From NCBI GenBank assembly GCA_046726015.1, contig JBKOZS010000239.1, forward strand, positions 1-14,540: 14,540 bases of DNA. Reading direction: 5' to 3'. The stretch is from QHWT01 sp046726015 (lineage in GTDB: Bacteria; Acidobacteriota; Vicinamibacteria; Vicinamibacterales; 2-12-FULL-66-21). Below the pieces are notes generated by a model. It was not told the DNA's origin and ran no database searches. It saw only the letters and a list, made by a program, of their open reading frames with translations. Made by a program: the position numbers and the translations under genes. This document shows positions 8,058 to 14,540 of the stretch, piece after piece (positions within the stretch are counted from its first letter, which is position 1; every line of letters starts with the position of its first letter).

Positions 8058-10060
8058 CGGATGCGTGAGCCCGGAGGAACGTCGCTCTCGAAACTCACCA
8101 GTGTCGGTTTCCCGCCATCGGGGCTCGCGGCCAGAATCATCCCGTTCGACTCGATGCCCATCAGCTTGGCCGGCTTCAGGTTGAACACGATCCCAACCGT
8201 CCGGCCGACGAGCTGCTCCGGCTCGTAAGCTTCCGCAATCCCCGCCACGAGCGTCCGCTGCTCGGTGCCGACGTCGATCTGCAGCTTCATGAGCTTGCGC
8301 GAGTTCGGCACCTTTTCCGCCGCAAGCACCTTCGCCACGCGGAGATCGACCTTCATGAAGTCGTCGATCGAGATGCGCTGATCGGTGGTGGCGACCGGAG
8401 CCGCCGGGACGGGTGACGCAGCCGCTGCCGCAGCGGTCGTGGGGACCGCGGTTGAATCGCTTGATTGATCGGTCACGCTTACACTCCGCGATTTATCTTT
8501 GTCCGTGTTTTTCCGTGTAATTCCGTGGTCGCTCTTCTGCGGGCGCTGGTTCGTGGCTTCGACGCGCGGCCACAACGCATCCCCCCTCTGAAGGACGCGC
8601 TCCCCCTCGTTTCTCCATTTCGCGGCATCGAGCCGGATGCGATCGAGCGGTGTCGGTTCGCCGACGCGACGCAGGATCTCGACGCTTGATTTCGGCATCA
8701 TCGGCACCAGCAGGATCGCAGCGACCCGGACAGCCTCGGCCACGTCGAACAATACCTGGCTGAGCCGCTCCGCATTCCGCTCGTCACGCGCAAGCGCCCA
8801 TGGCTCGGTTTCTGCGATGAACTCGTTTGCCGCGTCAAGGATTCGGAACGCAGCGGCGACTCCGCCTTCAAGGGCGAAGGTATCCATCACCCGGCGATAG
8901 TCGGCAACTGCGGTCGTCGCCACCTCTGCCAGGCGGCCCGGTGCGCCCGCCGGTGCAACACGACCGCCGCGATACTTCTCGGACATGGCCGCGATCCGGC
9001 TCACAAGGTTCCCGAGATTGTTCGCGAGGTCGACGTTGTAGCGCTCCTGGAAGCGCTGCCACGAGAAATCACCATCGCCGCCGAACGTGATCTCCTTGAT
9101 CAGATAGAGGCGCAGCGGGTCGACCCCAAACCGCTTCGCCGCGTCGGCCGGATCGACGACGTTGCCGAGCGTCTTGCTCATGCGCTGCCCATCGACGGTC
9201 ATGAAGCCGTGTCCGAACACCTGCTCCGGCAGCGCAATGGCTGCGCTCATGAGCATCGCGGGCCAGATCACCGTGTGAAAGCGCGTGATGTCCTTGCCAA
9301 TCACGTGCAGGCTCGCGGGCCACCATCGCCCGAACAACGCCTGGTCGGTCCCGAAGCCAACCGCCGCCACGTAGTTGATCAGCGCGTCGAACCAGACGTA
9401 CACCACGCTGTTCGGATCATCGGGCAGTGGAATGCCCCACGCCTGCCCCGCGCGGCTGATGGAGATGTCCTCGAGCCCCGCCTCGAGCAGCCGCAGGATT
9501 TCATTGCGGCGCACGTCGGGCTCGAGAAACTCCGGATGCGCGTTGAAGTGCTGCAGCAGCTTGTCGCGGTAGGCCGACAGGCGGAAGAAATGATTCTTCT
9601 CTTTGATCCATTCCACCGGCCCGTGCAACGGGCACTTGCCGTCGACAAGATCCTTTTCCTGCTTGAACGCCTCGCAGCCGACGCAGTACCAGCCCTCGTA
9701 GAAGCCTTCGTAGACATCTCCCGCCGCCGCAATGCGCCGCACAAGTTCCTGGACGGCCGTCTTATGCCGCGGCTGCGTCGTCCTGATGAAGTCGTCGTAC
9801 GACACGTCGAGGAGATCCCAGACGCTCCGGAACTCGACCTCCATGCGATCGCAGTATGCGAGCGGATCGAGTTGCAGCTCGCGCGCGCGACGGAACACGT
9901 TCTGCGAGTGCTCGTCGTTGCCCATGACGAAATGAGTCTCGACGCCCGACAGCCGCTTGTAGCGCGCGATCGCATCCGCCGTGATCTTCTCGTAGGCGGT
10001 GCCGAGGTGGGGACGGCTGTTCACGTAATCGATAGCCGTCGTCAGGTAGAACCGGGACAT
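8054..10060 (-). CDS. metG: Methionyl-tRNA synthetase with C-terminal tRNA-binding domain
   Basis: This 668-residue class I synthetase charges tRNA-Met. The Rossmann core carries the HIGH signature as PHLG (17-20) and the KMSKS signature as RMSKT (293-297). The connective domain has a zinc-type set CVGC (126-129), then C143 and H146. The helical anticodon domain (about 345-490) includes WALA. After a low-complexity linker (about 502-560) comes a Trbp111-like tRNA-binding OB domain (about 561-668; DDFMKVDLRVAKV...KLMGIESNGMILAA). The linker contains a 10-bp DNA repeat read in frame (residues about 508-527, HGITRKNTDKDK) followed by a Ser/Thr and polyalanine tract; neither looks structural. The start is ATG 10060, 26 bp after larC, without a clear Shine-Dalgarno site. 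A short inverted repeat lies across the start. The stop overlaps tatD. Confidence 0.98.
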   Translation of the reverse strand: MSRFYLTTAIDYVNSRPHLGTAYEKITADAIARYKRLSGVETHFVMGNDEHSQNVFRRARELQLDPLAYCDRMEVEFRSVWDLLDVSYDDFIRTTQPRHKTAVQELVRRIAAAGDVYEGFYEGWYCVGCEAFKQEKDLVDGKCPLHGPVEWIKEKNHFFRLSAYRDKLLQHFNAHPEFLEPDVRRNEILRLLEAGLEDISISRAGQAWGIPLPDDPNSVVYVWFDALINYVAAVGFGTDQALFGRWWPASLHVIGKDITRFHTVIWPAMLMSAAIALPEQVFGHGFMTVDGQRMSKTLGNVVDPADAAKRFGVDPLRLYLIKEITFGGDGDFSWQRFQERYNVDLANNLGNLVSRIAAMSEKYRGGRVAPAGAPGRLAEVATTAVADYRRVMDTFALEGGVAAAFRILDAANEFIAETEPWALARDERNAERLSQVLFDVAEAVRVAAILLVPMMPKSSVEILRRVGEPTPLDRIRLDAAKWRNEGERVLQRGDALWPRVEATNQRPQKSDHGITRKNTDKDKSRSVSVTDQSSDSTAVPTTAAAAAASPVPAAPVATTDQRISIDDFMKVDLRVAKVLAAEKVPNSRKLMKLQIDVGTEQRTLVAGIAEAYEPEQLVGRTVGIVFNLKPAKLMGIESNGMILAASPDGGKPTLVSFESDVPPGSRIR
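8498..8527. repeat. Three tandem 10-bp units inside the metG linker
   Basis: On the plus strand the units are TTTGTCCGTG, TTTTTCCGTG and TAATTCCGTG with an exact 10-bp period (8498, 8508, 8518). Because 10 is not a multiple of 3, each unit is read in a different codon phase, so the repetition exists at the DNA level and not in the protein. It is AT-richer than the surrounding gene. Confidence 0.8.
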
Positions 10061-10079
10061 CCGAATAATTCTATCGGAT
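10059..10079. repeat. Short inverted repeat at the metG start
   Basis: ATCCGA (10059-10064) and TCGGAT (10074-10079) form a 6-bp perfect stem with a 9-base AT-rich loop, spanning two bases of the metG start codon and most of the 26-bp larC-metG gap. It is short enough to be chance. Confidence 0.35.
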
Positions 10080-10086
10080 TCGTACG

Positions 10087-11346
10087 CTAACGCGCGTTTC
10101 TATCCAGACGAGCCTTGATCGCCACAGCCTGGACGGTCTTGATCGACACACCACTCTCATTCGCCACGCGCACGCAATCGTCGAATTCCGGGGCAGCATT
10201 CAGTTCTTCGCCGCCGCGGCGCGCGACTTTGAACCTGACCGGCCCGTACGGCGTGTCGACGGACTCAATCGAGCGATCGAGGCGCGTGCGCGACATCTCT
10301 TCGTAGCGAACGCCGATCGTCGTCGACTCGCGGAACAGGATGTCGGTGAGCGCCTGGCGCCGTTCGGGCGGCGCGATGATCGTCACCAGCGTGCCGGGGC
10401 GTCCCTTCTTCATCTGCACCGGCGTGTAGAACACGTCAAGTGCGCCGCCGGCATGCAGCGCGTCCATCAGGGGCCCGAACAGCTGCGGGTTCATGTCGTC
10501 GATCTCCGATTCGAGCTTGATGATCCGTTCTTCATCACGTGGGGCTCCGTCCCACACCCCGGCTCGGTCGCTGCCGGGGGCCCCGAGACCCCGCTCCGCT
10601 CCCTCGCGCCCCGCGGCGCGCGTGCCGCGCAGGATGCGCAACACGTTCGGCCGCTCCTTTGGATCACGTTCGCCCGCGCCATAGGCGATCTGCTCGATGC
10701 TGATTGTTGGCATCGGACCGAACTGCTTCGCGTATCCCGTCACGAGCAAGGCGCCCGTGGGCGTGACGAGTTCGGATTGCCCGTCCGAATACACCGGCAC
10801 GCCCGCCAGCAACTTGGCCGTCGCCGGCGCCGGCACCGGAAACACGCCGTGCGCGCACTGGACCGTGCCGCCGCCGACATTGAGCGGCGACGACATCACG
10901 TCATCAATCCCGAACCACTCGAAGCCATACACGGCGCCGACGATGTCGATGATCGAATCGAGGGCGCCGACCTCGTGGAGATGGACGCGTTCAATTGGTG
11001 TGTTGTGAATCGCTGCTTCCGCCTCCGCGAGCCGCTCGAAGAGGTGCACGGCGCGATCCTGCCCTTCCGGCGAGAGCGCCGACCGCCTGATCGCCGCCAC
11101 GATGTGTTTCAAGTGATGATGTGTGTGGTGCTCCGGCGCACCCTCACCGGTCGCGGCTTTCTCGATGACGCGAAACTTCGTCGCCGACACCCCGGCCCGA
11201 AGCACGCGATCGGCGCCGACATCGCCGTACTCGATCGCCAGGGTGCCGAGCGCCCCCTTCAGCGCGTCGAGCGGGAGCCCGAGGTCAATCAACGCGCCGA
11301 GGATCATGTCCCCCGACGCACCCGAAAAGCAGTCCAGGTACAGCAT
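10087..11346 (-). CDS. larC: LarC-type nickel-pincer cofactor biosynthesis protein
   Basis: This 419-residue protein is of the LarC family, which inserts nickel into the thiolated pyridinium mononucleotide made by LarB and LarE, giving the cofactor of lactate racemase LarA and relatives. The family start is clear (MLYLDCFSGASGDM, residues 1-14). A histidine cluster (H73, H74, H76-H78) and HLHEVGALDSIIDIVG (about 122-137) follow, then NVGGGTVQCAHG (156-167), ELVTPTGA (192-199) and the C-terminal domain with SEIDDMNPQ (280-288) and KGRPG (314-318). It is a single frame, unlike the frameshift-encoded LarC1/LarC2 of Lactobacillus. No larA, larB or larE is present in the window. Residues 243-270 are an Arg/Gly-rich insertion encoded by a GC-rich repeat. 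I preferred ATG 11346 over an upstream ATG at 11373 because the family motif begins there. Confidence 0.93.
   Translation of the reverse strand: MLYLDCFSGASGDMILGALIDLGLPLDALKGALGTLAIEYGDVGADRVLRAGVSATKFRVIEKAATGEGAPEHHTHHHLKHIVAAIRRSALSPEGQDRAVHLFERLAEAEAAIHNTPIERVHLHEVGALDSIIDIVGAVYGFEWFGIDDVMSSPLNVGGGTVQCAHGVFPVPAPATAKLLAGVPVYSDGQSELVTPTGALLVTGYAKQFGPMPTISIEQIAYGAGERDPKERPNVLRILRGTRAAGREGAERGLGAPGSDRAGVWDGAPRDEERIIKLESEIDDMNPQLFGPLMDALHAGGALDVFYTPVQMKKGRPGTLVTIIAPPERRQALTDILFRESTTIGVRYEEMSRTRLDRSIESVDTPYGPVRFKVARRGGEELNAAPEFDDCVRVANESGVSIKTVQAVAIKARLDRNAR
10537..10620. repeat. GC-rich palindromic element read in frame within larC
   Basis: These 84 bp (28 codons) encode an Arg/Gly/Ala-rich stretch (residues 243-270) between NVLRILRGT and DEERIIKLESEIDDM, a variable linker of the family. 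The DNA holds GTGGG/CCCAC at 10539-10555 and CCCCGG/CCGGGG at 10557-10579, then GAGCGGAGCGG-type words on the minus strand. The minus-strand end GGGACGGAGCCCCACG is of the same form as the GGGGCGACGCCCC end of the spacer element at 2406-2565. It keeps the frame open without stops. Confidence 0.55.
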
Positions 11347-11394
11347 GGTCGACCCGCCCTCGCCGCGACACACGGCTTCGGCGCGGCAAGCCGA

Positions 11395-12069
11395 TTATGT
11401 CAGCTTCTTCAACTGCTCCGTCATGCTGTAGAAACGGGTCTCGGCGAGAATCAGGTGATCCAGGACCGTGATCCCCATCAACTCTCCCGCGCGCGCGAGA
11501 CGGCGTGTCAACGCGACGTCGTCTTCGCTCGGCGTTGGATCGCCCGACGGGTGATTGTGGAACAGCACGATGGCGGCGGCGCCACCGCTCGCGGCCTCGC
11601 GAAACACCTCTCGCGGATGGACGATGCTCGCGTCGAGGGTGCCGACGGAGAGCACCGTGATGCGCAGCACGCGGTGCTTGGTATCGAGCAGCACGACGCC
11701 GAACTGCTCCACCGCGCGACTGCCGAACTGCGGCAGGAGCAGCTCCGCCGCGTCCCTCGGCAGGATGATTTGTGGTCGTTGTTGCGGACAGCGTACGAGC
11801 GTGCGGCGTCCGGCCTCGACCGCGGCAATCAATTGCGCGGCACGTGCCGCGCCAATCCCCGGCAACCGGCGCAGATCGTCAATGGACGTCCGTGCAAGTC
11901 CATGCAGGCCGCCGACTGCCACGAGCACGGCATTTGCGAGCTCGAGGGCGCCAGCCTGCGGCGCGCCGTGGCCCAGCACGATCGCGAGCAGCTCGTTGTC
12001 GCCAAGACTCGCACTGCCAAGGCGCTCCAGCTTCTCTCGCGGACGATCTCGTTCCGGAACCTTTTTCAT
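11395..12069 (-). CDS. radC: RadC-family JAMM-domain protein
   Basis: This is a 224-residue RadC/UPF0758 protein. An N-terminal helical part (MKKVPERDRPREKLERLG) leads to a helix-hairpin-helix (about 58-85, with LRRLPGIGAARAAQLIAAVE). The JAMM metalloprotease-like domain (about 103-222) has the zinc signature H171, H173, S181 and D184 in FHNHPSGDPTPSEDD. All metal ligands are intact. Despite the name, a repair role is not established and the substrate is unknown. The start is ATG 12069, preceded by GAGAGAG 2 bases upstream. The frame stays open further upstream, but that part is the shadow of the divergent lipoprotein gene. It probably heads the long minus-strand gene set, with larC following after 48 bp. 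Confidence 0.93.
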   Translation of the reverse strand: MKKVPERDRPREKLERLGSASLGDNELLAIVLGHGAPQAGALELANAVLVAVGGLHGLARTSIDDLRRLPGIGAARAAQLIAAVEAGRRTLVRCPQQRPQIILPRDAAELLLPQFGSRAVEQFGVVLLDTKHRVLRITVLSVGTLDASIVHPREVFREAASGGAAAIVLFHNHPSGDPTPSEDDVALTRRLARAGELMGITVLDHLILAETRFYSMTEQLKKLT

Positions 12070-12098
12070 TACTCTCTCGAGCGGATATACTTCGTCGG
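12070..12098. promoter_or_regulatory. Divergent radC / lipoprotein spacer with a possible -10 box
   Basis: Only 29 bp separate the two divergent start codons. TATACT at 12086-12091 on the plus strand matches a sigma70 -10 well, with a weak -35 candidate TTTTCA at 12063-12068 (17-bp spacer) lying inside the radC start. The resulting lipoprotein leader would be only a few bases. The prediction is weak because the -35 overlaps coding sequence. Confidence 0.35.
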
Positions 12099-12665
12099 AT
12101 GCGTCGGCTTGCGATCGGACTGCTGCTGCTCCTCGCGGCCAGCTGCTCCGAGCCTCCCCAGAAAGAAATCGATCAGGCCCAGGGTGCGATCGACGCCGCG
12201 CGCGCGGCGGGCGCCGACAAGTACGCGGTGGACGAGTACACCGCCGCCACTTCGGCATTGCAGAAATCGCACGATGCGGTCGCTCAGCGCGATTACCGGC
12301 AGGCGCTCAGCTACGCGCTCGACGCGCGAGAGCGCGCGCAGGATGCCGCGCGACTCGCCGCCGATGGCAAGGCGAGCGCCCGCAGCGCCGCCGAAGCGGC
12401 ATTTACCGAGGTTTCGGCGCGAGCGCACCAGCTCGAGACGCGGATCAAGACCGCGGAAGCTGCGCGCGTGCCCGCGCGCGAGTTGCAAAAAGGCCGCGCG
12501 ACGCTCGCGGAGACCCGCAAAGCCTTGCAAGAAGCGCGCACAGCGATTGACACGGGGAACTACGCTGACGTCCCGTCGATGCTCACGGCGGCCCGCTCGC
12601 AGGTCGATGCGGCGTTGAGTGAGGTTGAAGGCATCCCGCAGCGCCCTGCGAGGAAGCGTAGGTAG
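12099..12665 (+). CDS. Alanine-rich putative lipoprotein (DUF4398-like)
   Basis: This is a 188-residue protein with a short lipoprotein signal: MRRLAIGLLLLLAASC, lipobox LAASC with C16 as the predicted lipidated residue, then SEPPQKE. The mature part is almost entirely alpha-helical, rich in Ala, Glu, Arg and Lys, with heptad-like spacing suggesting coiled coils. Two imperfect copies of a pattern A-x2-A...Y/A...L-x-A (residues about 25-85 and about 130-180; AAGADKYAVDEYTAATSAL is the clearest) resemble the DUF4398 family of periplasmic helical proteins. It probably sits on the inner leaflet of the outer membrane or on the inner membrane. The C terminus is basic (RPARKRR). The start is ATG 12099, chosen because the signal peptide begins there; the longer open frame upstream is radC antisense. 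Function unknown. Confidence 0.85.
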   Translation: MRRLAIGLLLLLAASCSEPPQKEIDQAQGAIDAARAAGADKYAVDEYTAATSALQKSHDAVAQRDYRQALSYALDARERAQDAARLAADGKASARSAAEAAFTEVSARAHQLETRIKTAEAARVPARELQKGRATLAETRKALQEARTAIDTGNYADVPSMLTAARSQVDAALSEVEGIPQRPARKRR

Positions 12666-12675
12666 TCTCTAACAA

Positions 12676-12870
12676 TCGAAGGAGTCGAAGGGAGCGAAGG
12701 ACCCGAAGGAGCTTCAAATAACTAGTCGAAGGAGCTCCAAATCATCGTCGGTAACATCCCTGGACGCTTTGCCCTTCGACTGCTTGTGATCCTTCGACCG
12801 ACCGGTTTTGATCCTTCGACCCACGTTTGATAGTTCCTTCGATTCCTTCGTCTTCCTTCGATTCCTTCGA
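12676..12870. repeat. Inverted array of 9-10 bp CGAAGGA / TTCCTTCG repeats
   Basis: The 209-bp gap between the convergent lipoprotein and dapF genes is nearly filled by degenerate repeats. The left arm (12676-12712) has four CGAAGGA units about 9 bp apart, followed by a 23-bp period repeat (CGAAGGAGCTTCAAATA at 12704 and CGAAGGAGCTCCAAATC at 12727). The middle has TGATCCTTCGACC at 12787 and 12809 (22-bp period). The right arm has TTCCTTCG at 12834, 12843, 12853 and 12862. Left and right arms are complementary over about 36 bp with few mismatches, so transcripts from either side could fold into a long hairpin. It may serve as a two-way transcription end, though there is no U-tract. Confidence 0.8.
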
Positions 12871-12874
12871 TTGT

Positions 12875-13666
12875 TTAGACATCCAACCACCGGCCATCCA
12901 GCACGACTTCCGCCCAACCGGTCAGGAACAACCCGGATGGACGCCATTCGACGCGCTGCGAGCCGCCTGGAGAGATCACTTCCACGTCGCGATCGGCGCC
13001 GCCGAACGACATGGCCGCGACGGCGGCCGCGCAGGCGCCGGTGCCCGAGGCTTCGGTTGGCCCGACACCCCGCTCCCAGATCAGGATGCGAACGCGGTCC
13101 GGACGTTCGACGGTTGCAAGCTCCACGTTGGTGCCGGCGGGAAACGTGCGATGCACGGCCAGGCGCGACGCAATGCGATAAAGGCGATCCTCGCTGACCT
13201 CTCCAAGGACCACGCATTGCGGGTTCCCGACGCGAAGCGTGATGGCGTCGACGAGTTCGCCGTTCACGTCGATCGTGCGCCGCTCGATCTGTTCCGGTTG
13301 CCCCATGGCCGCGCGGAACGTGACACGGCGCGCTTCGATGCCGAGCAGTTCAAGTGTCTTCACACCGGCGTCGGTGGTGATCTCGATCGAACTCCCTGGC
13401 CGCAGCCCACGCGTGCGCGCGAGCCACGCCGCGAGACAACGCACGCCGTTACCGGAGATTTCCGAAGGGCTGCCGTCCGCATTCAGCAGGCGCATCGATG
13501 CGCCGCGAGGGCCGTCGCTGTAGAAGATCACGCCATCGGCACCGACGCCGCGGTGCCGTTCGCACAACGCACGCGTCAGGTCGGCGCGCTCCGGTGGCGG
13601 CGGCGCAGACTGCGCCTCGACGAGCAGAAAGTCATTCCCGTAGGCGTGGGCCTTGACAACGTTCAT
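12875..13666 (-). CDS. dapF: Diaminopimelate epimerase homologue with Ser at both catalytic Cys positions
   Basis: This 263-residue protein has the DapF two-lobe fold signature: HAYGNDF (7-13) in lobe 1, LLNADGS (60-66), MGQPE (121-125), RVGNPQCVVLG (145-155), ERGVGPTE (198-205) and SPGG (232-235). DapF interconverts LL- and meso-diaminopimelate for lysine and peptidoglycan synthesis, using two cysteines as acid and base. In characterised enzymes these are the first Cys of CGNGxRC and of CGTGAC/CGSGAC. Here both are serine: S71 in ISGNGVRC (TCC, 13454-13456) and S207 in ASGTGAC (TCG, 13046-13048). The neighbouring C77 and C212 are also present in ordinary DapF and are not replacements. The start ATG 13666 overlaps the methyltransferase stop (ATGA); a longer frame upstream lies within that gene. 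Family membership is firm; epimerase activity is uncertain. Confidence 0.88.
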   Translation of the reverse strand: MNVVKAHAYGNDFLLVEAQSAPPPPERADLTRALCERHRGVGADGVIFYSDGPRGASMRLLNADGSPSEISGNGVRCLAAWLARTRGLRPGSSIEITTDAGVKTLELLGIEARRVTFRAAMGQPEQIERRTIDVNGELVDAITLRVGNPQCVVLGEVSEDRLYRIASRLAVHRTFPAGTNVELATVERPDRVRILIWERGVGPTEASGTGACAAAVAAMSFGGADRDVEVISPGGSQRVEWRPSGLFLTGWAEVVLDGRWLDV

Positions 13667-14421
13667 TTGCGGCAGAACGCCAGCAGGTGCCAGCCAAAGC
13701 GCCGCACCCACGCACGCGGCAGCGCGTTGAACGCGGCGACGAAGAACGTGTTGAAAAGCGTTCCCTTCCATCCGCCGTGAAGGCGCGATTTCACCGGAAA
13801 GCGCTCTTCAACGATCCGGACCTCGCGAAATCCGGACAGCACCGCGCGGAACTCTCCGGCGCTGTACTTCTTCAGCACCGGCGCGTCCTCGTGTTCGAGA
13901 CCGACCTTCATCAATTTGGAGAGCGCGTTCAGCCAGGAGATGCGGTTGTAGCCCTGGAACACGGCGGTGCCATCGGTCTTCAGCACGCGGCGGATCTCGT
14001 CGACGAGGGCACGATCGTTAGCGGTGTACTGCACGACCCCGTGCGCGTAGACGAAGTCGAACGATTCGCCGGCGAACGGGAGATGTTCGCCGTCCGCCTC
14101 GCGTAAATCTGCCTCGAGGCCCTGTTGCTGGAAGTTCTGACGGGCCAGCGCGATTGCGGATGACGAGAGATCGACGCCCGTGACGATCGCGCCACCCTTC
14201 GCGAAGCGCACGAGATCGGTCCCGGCGCCGCATCCCACTTCGAGCACGCGCTTGCCGCGATACCCGTTGAAGTCAATCAACCGCGGCAGATGGTGCAGTT
14301 TCTCGAAATGATACTGATCGAGGTCCGCGAAGAACCCGGGAGAACCAACGGGATGTCGCGTGATCTTGAGGTCGTGGATGTGCTGGTTCCAGTATTCGCG
14401 AACCTGGGCGTTGTCGGACAT
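13663..14421 (-). CDS. Class I SAM-dependent methyltransferase
   Basis: This is a 252-residue Rossmann-fold methyltransferase (Methyltransf_11/UbiE-like). Motif I is LEVGCGAGTD (60-69), the acidic residue binding the ribose of SAM is D84 in TGVDLSSSAI, the adenine-side motif is READGEHLPF (107-116), and post-motif SFDFVYAHGVVQYT (120-133) leads to a VLKTDGTAVF strand (146-155). The N-terminal extension (REYWNQHIHDLK...GSPGFFADLDQYHFEK) and the C-terminal part with a hydrophobic, aromatic helix (about 223-247) presumably form the substrate cap. The acceptor is unknown; lipid-like or quinone-like small molecules are typical for this group. ATG 14421 is the start, with no clear Shine-Dalgarno site. 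Its stop overlaps dapF, so the two are probably co-translated, but no shared pathway is evident. Confidence 0.9.
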   Translation of the reverse strand: MSDNAQVREYWNQHIHDLKITRHPVGSPGFFADLDQYHFEKLHHLPRLIDFNGYRGKRVLEVGCGAGTDLVRFAKGGAIVTGVDLSSSAIALARQNFQQQGLEADLREADGEHLPFAGESFDFVYAHGVVQYTANDRALVDEIRRVLKTDGTAVFQGYNRISWLNALSKLMKVGLEHEDAPVLKKYSAGEFRAVLSGFREVRIVEERFPVKSRLHGGWKGTLFNTFFVAAFNALPRAWVRRFGWHLLAFCRK

Positions 14422-14503
14422 GGAGATCAGGAATGGAGTAACGGCCGACGAAGAGAAAAACCTACCACTTGTTTTGTCGTCGTCAATGTGAATTCGTTAG
14501 TAC

Positions 14504-14536
14504 CTTCGTGGTCTTCGTGACTTCGTGCTCTTCGTG
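14504..14536. repeat. Tandem CTTCGTG repeats at the right edge
   Basis: CTTCGTG begins at 14504, 14513, 14521 and 14530 (spacing 9, 8, 9) and may continue past the window. On the minus strand this reads as CACGAAG units upstream of the methyltransferase. It is of the same style as the TTCG arrays near dapF and the CCGTG units in metG. The rest of 14422-14503 holds no gene that I can see. Confidence 0.75.
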
Positions 14537-14540
14537 AATA

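Noticed and set aside
10087..11346. Possible frameshift in larC as in the Lactobacillus LarC1/LarC2 case
   Set aside because: The frame is continuous from the family start to the C-terminal IKARLD, so no frameshift is needed.
10453..12618. 721-codon plus-strand frame across larC, radC and the lipoprotein
   Set aside because: It crosses three well-supported genes in other frames, is Arg/His-rich and shows no domain.
12676..12870. CRISPR array
   Set aside because: The units are only 9-10 or 22-23 bp with no unique spacers of regular length and no cas genes nearby.

Overview
The window is a dense, GC-rich bacterial chromosome segment of mostly housekeeping genes. Gene order and protein style (metG-tatD-polyprenyl synthase-ligA-htrA-NtrC regulator, LarC, a variant DapF, GC-rich intergenic repeats) best fit a soil-type Acidobacteriota, probably the Vicinamibacteria. 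That placement is an inference from sequence style, not a database result. There are no rRNA or tRNA genes, CRISPR array, transposase or phage genes that I can see.

Layout. (1) 1-987, plus strand: the 3' end of a membrane-anchored protein, open at the left edge, overlapping a small secreted protein of unknown function. (2) 1020-12069, minus strand: eight co-directional genes, transcribed from high to low coordinate: radC, larC, metG, tatD, a long-chain polyprenyl diphosphate synthase, ligA, htrA and a sigma54-dependent response regulator. Gaps are short (26-160 bp) and two junctions are 4-base GTGA overlaps, so much of it may be one long transcription unit. (3) 12099-12665, plus strand: an alanine-rich lipoprotein, divergent from radC across only 29 bp. 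(4) 12676-12870: a long inverted array of 9-10 bp repeats between convergent genes. (5) 12875-14421, minus strand: a methyltransferase and dapF, joined by an ATGA overlap.

Two things stand out. First, the DapF homologue has serine at both positions where characterised diaminopimelate epimerases have their two catalytic cysteines. Second, short repeat elements of several families sit between genes and also inside genes: a 10-bp tandem triplet in the metG linker, a GC-rich hairpin element read in frame within larC, a related element abutting the response-regulator start, a repeat forming a hairpin over the ligA start codon, and TTCG-type arrays beside dapF and at the right edge.

Functionally the cluster mixes translation (metG), DNA joining (ligA), isoprenoid chain synthesis, cofactor assembly (larC), envelope proteolysis (htrA), transcription control and cell-wall precursor synthesis (dapF). 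I see no complete novel defence or mobile system here.
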